A stretch of 64,000 bases of DNA, taken from NCBI GenBank assembly GCA_002706405.1, contig PALN01000096.1:24056-88055 (forward strand), read 5' to 3'. Origin of the DNA: Rhodospirillaceae bacterium. Lineage in GTDB: Bacteria > Pseudomonadota > Alphaproteobacteria > Rhodospirillales > Casp-alpha2. The translations under genes were made by a program, and so were the position numbers. The notes under the pieces were generated by a model that saw only the letters and a list, made by a program, of their open reading frames with translations, searched no databases and had not been told where the DNA came from. Of this stretch, positions 48,582 through 56,123 are shown piece after piece; position 1 is the first letter of the stretch; every line of letters starts with the position of its first letter.

Positions 48582-49216
48582 GCCCGGAAAACAAACAGCG
48601 CGACGAGATCGCGGTCCTCGGCAAGTCCCTGTTCGACCGGGGCATGACCTTTGCGTCGTCCGGCAACATCAGCGTGCGGACCGAAGACGGCGGCTGGCTG
48701 ATGACCCCGTCCGGATCCTGCCTGGGCCGGCTCGATCCGGAACGCATTTCCAAGCTCGACAAGGACGGCACTCATATCAGCGGCGACAAGCCGACCATCG
48801 AGACTTTCCTCCACATGGCCGTCTACGGCGAGCGCGCCACGGCGCAGGCCATCGTGCACCTGCATTCGACCCATTCGGTGGCGGTCAGCTGCCTGAAGGA
48901 AGTGAACCCCAAGAACGTGCTGCCGCCGATCACCGCCTATTACGTGATGAAGGTCGGCACCCTGCCGCTGATTCCGTTCTTTCCCCCGGGCAGCGTCGAC
49001 CTGGCCAAGGCCGTGAAGGAAATGGCGTCCGACCACCACGCGGTGCTGCTCGCCAACCACGGCCCCGTGGTCGCGGGGAAGTCCCTCGCCGACGCGGTCT
49101 ACGCGACGGAAGAATTGGAGGAAACGGCCAAGCTCTATCTGATGCTGCGCGGCCTGGATACCAGCTTCCTGACGCCGGAACAGGTGGCCGAACTGAAGGC
49201 TCGGTTTCCGTCCTGA
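48578..49216 (+). CDS. otnC: 3-oxo-tetronate 4-phosphate decarboxylase OtnC (class II aldolase family)
   Basis: A 212-residue class II aldolase/adducin-fold protein. Zinc ligands are in VHLHSTHSVA and HHAVLLANHGPVVAG, and the N-terminal SSGNISVRTEDGGW is the family start. OtnC decarboxylates the OtnK product to dihydroxyacetone phosphate, feeding glycolysis. The paired otnK makes this call stronger than a fuculose-phosphate aldolase. Confidence 0.92.
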   Translation: MSPENKQRDEIAVLGKSLFDRGMTFASSGNISVRTEDGGWLMTPSGSCLGRLDPERISKLDKDGTHISGDKPTIETFLHMAVYGERATAQAIVHLHSTHSVAVSCLKEVNPKNVLPPITAYYVMKVGTLPLIPFFPPGSVDLAKAVKEMASDHHAVLLANHGPVVAGKSLADAVYATEELEETAKLYLMLRGLDTSFLTPEQVAELKARFPS

Positions 49217-49229
49217 TCAACGGGGCGGG

Positions 49230-50021
49230 TTATTCGCCCTTCCATTCCGCCTTTTGCTTGGCGACGAAGCTTTCGACGCCATGCTTGAAATCACGGCTGC
49301 CGTAGGCGGCGTGGATCAGGTCGCGGTCGTCCGGGGTCAGGTCGGTGCCCAGGCGGCGCAGGGCTTCCTTGGTCACGCGCATGGTCACCGGCGCGTGACC
49401 CAGCAGCTTCTCGACGATTTCCGCCTGCAGGGCGTCGATACCGTCGGCCTCGGCCACGCCGAGCAGATAGCCGTGGCCCAACAATTCCTCGGCCTCCGGC
49501 ATTTCCGCCAGCATCAGCATGCGCTTGACCATGGGCAGGCCCAGGGTTTCGGTGAGTGCGCGCAGGTTCTGCGCCGACAGGCAATTGCCGAGCGTGCGGG
49601 CGATGGGCACGCCGAAGCGCGACCCCGCCGTGGCGATGCGGAAGTCACAGGCATTGGCGATCGCCATGCCGCCGCCGACGGCCCAGCCTTCGACCACGCA
49701 GAGGGTCGGCATGGGCAGGCGTTCGACGCGCGAGATATAGGTTTCGACCTTGTCCTCATAGGCCAGGCCGTCGTCACCCGACGTGAAGGCCTTGAACTGG
49801 GCGATGTCCGTGCCGGCAACGAAGGCCTTGCCCCCCGCCCCCCGAAACACGGCGACCCGCACGGAAGGATCGTCCATGATTTCGTCGCAGGCGTCGGCCA
49901 GGCCCTCGTACATGGTCCAGGTCATGGCGTTGCGCGCCTGGGGCCGGTCAAAGATCACATGCGCGACGGCGCCGTTGCGGGTCAGGCGCACGGCGCCTTG
50001 ATCGTCTGCGGGGTTGGTCAT
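49230..50021 (-). CDS. Enoyl-CoA hydratase/isomerase (crotonase family)
   Basis: A 263-residue crotonase-fold enzyme. The two oxyanion-hole segments are FVAGTDIAQF and GWAVGGGMAIANACDF, followed by GVPIARTLGNCLS. It lacks an obvious pair of catalytic Glu in the usual hydratase positions, so isomerase or hydrolase activity is possible. The ATG at 50021 is preferred to an upstream TTG. It is convergent with otnC, 13 bases apart, and does not clearly belong to a cluster. Confidence 0.88.
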   Translation of the reverse strand: MTNPADDQGAVRLTRNGAVAHVIFDRPQARNAMTWTMYEGLADACDEIMDDPSVRVAVFRGAGGKAFVAGTDIAQFKAFTSGDDGLAYEDKVETYISRVERLPMPTLCVVEGWAVGGGMAIANACDFRIATAGSRFGVPIARTLGNCLSAQNLRALTETLGLPMVKRMLMLAEMPEAEELLGHGYLLGVAEADGIDALQAEIVEKLLGHAPVTMRVTKEALRRLGTDLTPDDRDLIHAAYGSRDFKHGVESFVAKQKAEWKGE

Positions 50022-50153
50022 GGTGATTATTCCGTGGTTGTTGGGTGGCAAATAAATTCAGCGGCCCGCATCCTAGCCCACGTGACCCTCAAGGCACAGT
50101 CGCGAAGGGCAATTTCGTCTGGCCGATCGGGAGTCGCGGGGTAGAATGCCGCC

Positions 50154-50519
50154 ATGAAGGCAGGAAACCAGAAAACAGGGGCGCGGCTTCGCGTCGTTTT
50201 GGCCCCCGACGTCGCCATCGGGCCGGGCAAGGCCGATTTGTTGGAAGGGGTGGGCGAGACAGGCTCCATCGCCGCCGCCGGCCGCGAGTTGGGCATGAGC
50301 TACAAGAAGGCCTGGGGCCTGATCGAGGCCCTGAACGCCCAGTTCGGCACACCCCTGGTCACCACCACACGGGGCGGCAGCAGCCGCGGCGGCGCCGAGT
50401 TGACGGATCTGGGCCGAAAGGTGCTCGATCAGTACCGCAAGATGGAAGCCAAAACCGCCAAGGCCATCGCCGGTGACCTGGACGCCATGCGCAAATTACT
50501 TCTCAAGGACGACGCCTAA
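50154..50519 (+). CDS. modE: ModE-type winged-helix molybdate regulator, DNA-binding domain only
   Basis: A 121-residue protein equal to the N-terminal winged helix of ModE (LysR-like HTH). GKADLLEGVGETGSIAAAGR and ELGMSYKKAWGLIEALN with GGSSRGGAELTDLG are the family signatures. The molybdate-binding C-terminal domain of E. coli ModE is absent, so sensing must differ. It lies upstream of modABC with an 84-base gap that holds inverted repeats. Confidence 0.87.
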   Translation: MKAGNQKTGARLRVVLAPDVAIGPGKADLLEGVGETGSIAAAGRELGMSYKKAWGLIEALNAQFGTPLVTTTRGGSSRGGAELTDLGRKVLDQYRKMEAKTAKAIAGDLDAMRKLLLKDDA

Positions 50520-50556
50520 GGGGCCATACGAGGCTCTTGCCAAGAAACGCCACCGG

Positions 50557-50593
50557 CGATAGGTTTCCGATATGTCCGAGTTGTCCTATCGGA
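50557..50593. promoter_or_regulatory. Inverted repeats upstream of modA, candidate ModE operator
   Basis: TCCGATA (50566-50572) and TATCGGA (50587-50593) form an inverted repeat across 14 bases; CGATAGG (50557-50563) with CCTATCG (50585-50591) gives an overlapping second pair. ModE sites are paired inverted half-sites, so three related half-sites before modA make a ModE operator likely. Confidence 0.5.
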
Positions 50594-50603
50594 GAGCCTT
50601 TAC

Positions 50604-51386
50604 ATGTCCGCCGCCGTTTTTATGCACCGCTGTCTGTTGCTGGCCGCCACCCTGTTCGTCCTGGCCGGGCCCGTTCGCGCGGGCGAGGTAAAGGTCGCCG
50701 TTGCCGCCAACTTCACCCAGGCGGCGGAGGAGATCGGCGCGCTGTTTCAGGACAAGACCGGCCATAAGGCCGTGTTCAGTTTCGGGTCCACCGGCCAGAT
50801 CTTTACCCAGATCGCCAAGGGGGCCCCGTTCGAGGTGTTCCTGGCGGCGGACCAGGCACGGCCCCTGAAGGCCGGCATCGACGGTTTGGCCGTGGCCGAC
50901 ACCCGGTTCACCTACGCCACCGGCAAGGTCGTGCTGTACAGCCGCGATGCCGCGCGCGTGCGCGGCCCCAGCACCCTGAAACGGGATGACTTCACCAAGA
51001 TCGCCATCGCCAATCCGGCGACCGCCCCCTACGGCGCCGCCGCCGTCACGGCCATGAAGAAACTGGGCGTCTACGATGCCCTGAAATCCAAATTAGTCCG
51101 CGGCAACAACATCGCTCAGACCCACCAGTTCGTGGAATCGGGCAATGCGGAACTGGGCTTCGTTGCGCTGTCACAGGTCGCGGACCACGACAAAGGCTCG
51201 CGCTGGCCCGTGCCGGAAAATCTCTATCCCGCCATCGCCCAGGACGCCGTGCTGCTGACCGCCGGCAAGGACAATCCAGCGGCCCGCGCGTTCCTGCTGT
51301 TTCTGGGCGGGGCCGAGGCCAATCGAGTGAAAGCCAAGTTCGGCTACGGCACGGGCGAACCGCCCAAGATCCGCCCGGATGCCTGA
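50604..51386 (+). CDS. modA: Molybdate ABC transporter substrate-binding protein ModA
   Basis: A 260-residue periplasmic protein. The signal peptide ends near PVRAG, then [21 protein letters not shown] begins the ModA fold. [19 protein letters not shown] and the C-terminal [20 protein letters not shown] match the family. It binds molybdate or tungstate with hydroxyl and amide groups rather than metal ligands. A GGAGAG precedes the ATG. It overlaps modB by eight bases. Confidence 0.93.
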   Translation: MSAAVFMHRCLLLAATLFVLAGPVRAGEVKVAVAANFTQAAEEIGALFQDKTGHKAVFSFGSTGQIFTQIAKGAPFEVFLAADQARPLKAGIDGLAVADTRFTYATGKVVLYSRDAARVRGPSTLKRDDFTKIAIANPATAPYGAAAVTAMKKLGVYDALKSKLVRGNNIAQTHQFVESGNAELGFVALSQVADHDKGSRWPVPENLYPAIAQDAVLLTAGKDNPAARAFLLFLGGAEANRVKAKFGYGTGEPPKIRPDA

Positions 51387-52074
51387 CCAGGGGCTTGATC
51401 TTGCCGGGCTGTGGTCGCCGATCCGCCTGACCCTGGAACTGGCGACGGTGACCACCGTCGCGTTGCTGATTATCGGCACGCCCATCGCCTGGTGGCTGGC
51501 GCGCTCCAAGGCCAAATGGAAGGAAGCGGTCGCCGCGGTGGTCGCCCTGCCCCTGGTGCTGCCGCCGACGGTGTTGGGGTTTTACCTGTTGGTCGCCATG
51601 GGGCCGGACGGACCCGGCGGCTGGATCGCCGGGCTGTGGGGCGAACGCTCTCTCGCCTTCACCTTTCAGGGCCTGGTCATCGGCTCCGTCTTCTATTCCA
51701 TGCCCTTCGTGGTGCAGCCCATCCGCAACGCCTTCGAGGCCTTCGGCGACCGGCCGCTGGAGGTCGCGGCGACCCTGCATGCCTCGCCCTGGGACGCCTT
51801 CTGGTCCGTCGCCGTGCCGCTGGCCCGACCCGGGTTCCTGACCGGCGCGGTCCTGGGCTTCGCCCATACGGTGGGTGAATTCGGCGTCGTGCTGATGATC
51901 GGCGGCAACATTCCCGGCGAGACCAAGGTGCTGTCCGTCGCCATCTACGACTATGTGGAAACCCTGCGCTGGGCCGAGGCCCATATCCTGGCCGGCGGCC
52001 TGCTGGTCTTCGCCTTCGTCGTCATCCTGGCCATGATGCTTCTGGAAAAGCGCATCGGACGCGCGGCCCGATGA
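51379..52074 (+). CDS. modB: Molybdate ABC transporter permease ModB
   Basis: A 231-residue membrane protein with about five helices. The ABC permease EAA loop is visible as [22 protein letters not shown] followed by G-rich residues. [18 protein letters not shown] is the ModB helix signature. It overlaps modA and modC, so the operon is tightly coupled. Together with ModA and ModC it imports molybdate. Confidence 0.93.
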   Translation: MPDQGLDLAGLWSPIRLTLELATVTTVALLIIGTPIAWWLARSKAKWKEAVAAVVALPLVLPPTVLGFYLLVAMGPDGPGGWIAGLWGERSLAFTFQGLVIGSVFYSMPFVVQPIRNAFEAFGDRPLEVAATLHASPWDAFWSVAVPLARPGFLTGAVLGFAHTVGEFGVVLMIGGNIPGETKVLSVAIYDYVETLRWAEAHILAGGLLVFAFVVILAMMLLEKRIGRAAR

Positions 52075-53183
52075 ACGCGGACACCCCGGTTCTCGACGCC
52101 GCCTTCAAGGGCCCGGTCGGCAACTTCAACCTGGACGTGGCGTTCAAGGCGCCGCTCACCGGCGTGACCGCCCTGTTCGGCGCGTCGGGCTGCGGCAAGA
52201 CCACGATCCTGCGCTGCATCGCCGGGCTGCACCATCTGCCGGGGAAGCTCGCCCTCGGCGACCGACTGTGGCAGGACGACACGGCAAACCTGTTCCGCCC
52301 GCCGCATAAGCGGCGGGTCGGCTACGTGTTTCAGGAACCCTCGCTGTTTGCCCATCTGACCGTGCGCGGCAACCTGAACTTCGGCGCGCGGCGGGCCCCG
52401 CGCGGCAACGGCGCCGCCCCCGCCGTCGATTTCGACCAGGTCGTCGGTCTGCTCGGCATCAGCCACCTTCTCGACCGGGCCCCGGCCCGGCTGTCGGGGG
52501 GCGAGCGTCAGCGCGTCGCGGTCGGCCGGGCCCTGTTGTCGGAACCGCGCCTGCTGTTGATGGACGAGCCCTTGTCGGCCCTCGACCGCTCGACCAAAGA
52601 CGAAATCCTGGCCTATTTCGAAGCCCTGCAGCGGGAATTGAATATCCCCATCCTTTATGTCAGCCACGACATCGCCGAGGTTACCCGCCTGGCCGACCGT
52701 CTGGTCGTGCTGTCGCGCGGCGGCAAGGTGGCCGAAGGCTCCGTCGGCGAGGTTCTGGAACGCCTGGACCTTCAGCCCATGACCGGGCGGTTCGAGGCCG
52801 GGGTCATGCTGACCGCCACGGTCAAGGGCCGCGACGAGGCCTTCAACCTGACCTTCCTGGATCATCACGGCCAGACCCTGACCATTCCCGCCGTCGATGC
52901 CGCCGTCGGCGACATCATCCGCCTTCGCGTGCGCGCCCGCGACGTCTCGCTGGCGGTCCAGCCGCCCACGGGCATCAGCATCCGCAACATCCTCAAGGGC
53001 CGGATCGTCGAAATCCGCGAGGAAGCAAACACCGCCTTCGCCGAAACCCTGATCGACCTTGGCGGCGGCCGCCTGCGCGCACGGGTCACCCGCCATGCGG
53101 TGGCGGACCTGAAGCTGGCCGAAGGCATGCCCGTCTACGCCCTGATCAAGAGCATCACTTTCGACCGGCGCTCCCTCGGTTGA
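52071..53183 (+). CDS. modC: Molybdate ABC transporter ATP-binding protein ModC
   Basis: A 370-residue ATPase with the longer C-terminal TOBE (molbindin) domain. Walker A is [12 protein letters not shown], signature [13 protein letters not shown], Walker [13 protein letters not shown], and the TOBE region begins near [15 protein letters not shown]. The TOBE domain may sense molybdate and shut transport (trans-inhibition), which is of interest because the local ModE lacks its sensing domain. The gene starts four bases inside modB. Confidence 0.93.
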   Translation: MNADTPVLDAAFKGPVGNFNLDVAFKAPLTGVTALFGASGCGKTTILRCIAGLHHLPGKLALGDRLWQDDTANLFRPPHKRRVGYVFQEPSLFAHLTVRGNLNFGARRAPRGNGAAPAVDFDQVVGLLGISHLLDRAPARLSGGERQRVAVGRALLSEPRLLLMDEPLSALDRSTKDEILAYFEALQRELNIPILYVSHDIAEVTRLADRLVVLSRGGKVAEGSVGEVLERLDLQPMTGRFEAGVMLTATVKGRDEAFNLTFLDHHGQTLTIPAVDAAVGDIIRLRVRARDVSLAVQPPTGISIRNILKGRIVEIREEANTAFAETLIDLGGGRLRARVTRHAVADLKLAEGMPVYALIKSITFDRRSLG

Positions 53184-53256
53184 CCGGTCGGCCGGGCTGG
53201 AAAAACCAGACCCAGGCGCGTAGGAATATCCCTGATATCAGGGAGGAGCAGCGACC

Positions 53257-53889
53257 GTGAAGGATTGGAACACGCGTTACGCCAAGGCGGGGACGGAGCC
53301 CGACACCCGCCTGTTCGGCGACCAGCCTTGCGAGTATCTGCGCGAAGTCATGGCGCGCTCCGACTTTCGCCCGCGCTCGGCCCTGTGCCTGGCCGACGGC
53401 GACGGCCGCAACGGCGGCTGGCTGGCCGAACAAGGGTTGGCCGTGACGGCGATCGATGCCTCGAGCGTGGCGACGGAGCTGGCCCTTGCCCATGACACCG
53501 CGCGCGGCGTGACGGTGGAGCGCATCGTGGACGACCTAGCCACCTGGTCGCCACCCCCGGGCCGTACCTGGGATGCCGTGTTCCTGATGTACCTGCAATG
53601 CGAAGCCGCCGTGCGCCTGCATGCCACCAGGACGGCGGCGGCGGCGCTCGCCCCCGGCGGCTGGTTCGTCGCCGAAGGCTTCGCCCCGGCGGGGGCGGGC
53701 GGGCGCAGCCTGGGCCCGGAAGACCCGGACCTGTTGTATGAACTGGGCGACCTGCTGGACGCCCTTCCCGGGCTTGAGATCATGGAGGCCCTGAAGGGCC
53801 GCATCCGCGTCAACGAAGGCCTGCGCCACCGCGGCGAGGCGCGGATCGCCCGGCTGCTGCTGCGCCGCCCGGGTGCGGCGCCGGAATGA
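53257..53889 (+). CDS. SAM-dependent methyltransferase (class I)
   Basis: A 210-residue Rossmann methyltransferase. CLADGDGRNGGWLAEQGLAV is a SAM-binding glycine loop variant, followed by VTAIDAS at the acidic end of strand 2. The N-terminal WNTRYAKAGTEPDTRLFGD recalls the TehB/thiopurine-like group, so tellurite, selenium or small-thiol methylation is possible. It follows modC by 73 bases and need not be part of that operon. Confidence 0.86.
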   Translation: MKDWNTRYAKAGTEPDTRLFGDQPCEYLREVMARSDFRPRSALCLADGDGRNGGWLAEQGLAVTAIDASSVATELALAHDTARGVTVERIVDDLATWSPPPGRTWDAVFLMYLQCEAAVRLHATRTAAAALAPGGWFVAEGFAPAGAGGRSLGPEDPDLLYELGDLLDALPGLEIMEALKGRIRVNEGLRHRGEARIARLLLRRPGAAPE

Positions 53890-53890
53890 C

Positions 53891-54187
53891 CTAGCCGCGT
53901 CTATTCCGACCGGAGCGCCGGGGCTGCGTCCGGTAGCCCAAGGCCAGTACCAAAATTCCCGCGGATGCCGCCATCACCCCGAACCAGGCGACCGTGCCCT
54001 TCGACCACCCCCAGTGCTCGGCACAGGCCCAGAGCGACGCCGCAAGCAGACTGCCGCCGACACAGCGCAGAACAGTCCGTTGTCCCGACGTGGCCCGCGC
54101 CCACCCCAAATCGCGACGGTGGCGGTTCATGGCAAAGGCCAGGGCCGTCCAGGCGGCGAAGGACAGAAAGAAGGCAAGAACGATCAT
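53891..54187 (-). CDS. DUF3325-like membrane protein
   Basis: A 98-residue protein with three hydrophobic segments (LAFFLSFAAWTALAFAM, CVGGSLLAASLWACA, WFGVMAASAGILVLAL). It fits the DUF3325 profile of small proteins next to PepSY and DUF3649 genes in iron-siderophore clusters. Start overlaps the upstream PepSY gene by four bases, so they are cotranscribed. Its role is unknown, perhaps part of an inner-membrane siderophore reductase complex. Confidence 0.8.
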   Translation of the reverse strand: MIVLAFFLSFAAWTALAFAMNRHRRDLGWARATSGQRTVLRCVGGSLLAASLWACAEHWGWSKGTVAWFGVMAASAGILVLALGYRTQPRRSGRNRRG

Positions 54188-55767
54188 TCCGCGGCCCCAT
54201 GCACGGTGGGAGAGATTGTTTTCGCCGGCACCGCGCGCTGATGGCCGCGGGCGGCAATCCGGGCCGCGGCAACGAAGCCAATACCGATGGCAAGACACGT
54301 CAGGTCGACCGCCGCAAGGTCCCACTGCCCGGCGGCGATGCTTGCCCCCAGGTGCCTGTCCGTCGTCAACGCGTTGACCAGAGGGATCAGGCCGAAGGCG
54401 GCGGCAGCGATTCCACATTGTTCGGACCAGGCGCGGGCGGCGGGACGCAGGGCCGCGTGAGCTGCCATCACCGCCCAGACCAGGAACATGACATGCGCTT
54501 CCCAAGCCGCACGCCCGGACATCTCCACCGGCAACAGACGGTTGGCCCAAAGATAAGCCGCAACGGCTGTCGACAGGCCACAAACGGTCGCCACATTCAG
54601 ACGTTCGACCAGGGAGAAGCCGACACGCCCTTCGAGACGCGCCCGCCGCTTCTTGGTCCACAAGATCAGGCCGCTCCCGATCATCGCCGTGCCCATCAGG
54701 CCGGCCAGGAAATAAAGCCAACGCAACACCGGCCCGGCGAACAGGCCCTCGTGGAGGGAAATCAAAGTTTTCGATATCGCCCGAGGCGGTGGGTTGACGA
54801 TCGGCCCATCGACCACGGTTCCCGTGACGCCGTCAAAGACCAATGTCGCCCGCTCCCCCGCCACATGGCGCGTGCCCTCGACGATGCGGACCCGTGCCGC
54901 GGTCGTGCCGGGCCGCGTAATGTCCACGAATCCGATATTGCCCGGCCCCCACAGGCGGTCCGCCTCGGCCAGCATGGGTGCGAGCGATGCCGACGGCGCC
55001 GGGGCCGCCCGTCTCGTATCCCGGTCCAACGGATGCCCCAGGAACATCATATCCGTGAACGCGCGGCGATTGTCTTCGCCCCAGCCGTATTCGGCCGCGA
55101 TCACCGGCGCCATATAGACGTAGCAGAGGAACATCAGCCCCGAGTAGGTAATCATCAGGTGGAAGGGCAAGGACAGCACCCCGACGACATTGTGCGCATC
55201 GAGCCAATTGCGGTGCCCCGTACCGGGCCGAAAGGTGAAGAAATCCTTGAAGATGCGGGCGTGGATAATGATGCCCGTGACCAAGGCCGCGAACATGGCC
55301 ATGGCGCAAAACCCGACAATCCAGGCCGCCGCTGTCCGCGGGATATAGTGGAGCTGGTAGTGCATTCGGTAAAGCAATCGACCGCCGCCCGTGGCCCGGT
55401 ACTGGGTCTTCTCCCCGGTCGCCGGGTCGAGATATCCGCTGAACCGCTTGCCGCTTCCGCCCTCGGTTTCAGGATAATCTTCGATGAAATAGCGCAGTTC
55501 CGGTTGTTCGCGCCCACCCGGCGGCGACAGCAGCCAGCGCCGGGCGTCCGGAATCGTCGTCTCGGCGAATTTGAGGCCCAATGCCAGGGCGTCCGCCTGC
55601 GCCACTTCCGGCGCCACCAAAGGCTTTTCCGGCCGCATCCAGCGGTCCAGTTCGATTTCCCCATATCCCGCCGTGCCGGTCAGGAAGACGAAGAACAGAA
55701 TCCAGCCCGTAATCAGGCCGCCCCACGTGTGGAGCCAGGACATGGATTGGCGGAATCCTTCCTTCAT
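54184..55767 (-). CDS. PepSY-associated transmembrane protein (siderophore-iron reductase-like)
   Basis: A 527-residue inner-membrane protein with PepSY-type N-terminal helix (SWLHTWGGLITGWILFFVF) and periplasmic domain, then several helices. Conserved His are seen in RMHYQLHY, DAHNVVGVLSLPFHLMITY and ISLHEGLFAG, typical of haem-binding FoxB/PiuB-like proteins proposed to reduce ferric siderophores. The ATG at 55767 begins helix 1. It is fused by overlaps to both DUF3649 and DUF3325 genes, the standard PepSY cassette next to TonB receptors. Confidence 0.87.
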   Translation of the reverse strand: MKEGFRQSMSWLHTWGGLITGWILFFVFLTGTAGYGEIELDRWMRPEKPLVAPEVAQADALALGLKFAETTIPDARRWLLSPPGGREQPELRYFIEDYPETEGGSGKRFSGYLDPATGEKTQYRATGGGRLLYRMHYQLHYIPRTAAAWIVGFCAMAMFAALVTGIIIHARIFKDFFTFRPGTGHRNWLDAHNVVGVLSLPFHLMITYSGLMFLCYVYMAPVIAAEYGWGEDNRRAFTDMMFLGHPLDRDTRRAAPAPSASLAPMLAEADRLWGPGNIGFVDITRPGTTAARVRIVEGTRHVAGERATLVFDGVTGTVVDGPIVNPPPRAISKTLISLHEGLFAGPVLRWLYFLAGLMGTAMIGSGLILWTKKRRARLEGRVGFSLVERLNVATVCGLSTAVAAYLWANRLLPVEMSGRAAWEAHVMFLVWAVMAAHAALRPAARAWSEQCGIAAAAFGLIPLVNALTTDRHLGASIAAGQWDLAAVDLTCLAIGIGFVAAARIAARGHQRAVPAKTISPTVHGAAE

Positions 55768-56060
55768 GCCGGCCCCATCCACCAGGCAAGCCCGGCGCAG
55801 ATGCCCGCCAGGCCCAAGACGCCCTTCCACATGCGCATAAGCGGTCGCGCGCGGAAGGCCCAGAGAACCACGCAAAGATAGATGGGGAAGCTGGCGAGAA
55901 TCGCCCATTGCATCGCTTCGTAGCGGCTCAGCGGCAGACCCCGGGCCATGAGAACCGACGCTGCGTAGGCCACGCCGTAACCGCCCAAGACCGCCGCCAC
56001 CGAGCGCTGGATTATTTCAAGGGGCGCGGAGCCCTTTCGAACGCGTGTTATTGTACTCAT
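55764..56060 (-). CDS. DUF3649-like membrane protein
   Basis: A 98-residue protein with three membrane helices (VLGGYGVAYAASVLMA, MQWAILASFPIYLCVVLWAF, GVLGLAGICAGLAWW). It matches DUF3649, the small partner usually found before PepSY and DUF3325 genes. It overlaps the PepSY gene by four bases and lies 63 bases after the TonB receptor. Function is not known. Confidence 0.83.
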   Translation of the reverse strand: MSTITRVRKGSAPLEIIQRSVAAVLGGYGVAYAASVLMARGLPLSRYEAMQWAILASFPIYLCVVLWAFRARPLMRMWKGVLGLAGICAGLAWWMGPA

Positions 56061-56123
56061 ACCTTATAAGACGAACGAGCCCGCACAATCCACGCATCCG
56101 GCCGGAAAATATTTATCTCTCCC

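Noticed and set aside
53965..55881. 638-residue plus-strand frame
   Set aside because: Antisense to the PepSY gene; Arg/Pro/Gly/His-rich, no recognisable domain.
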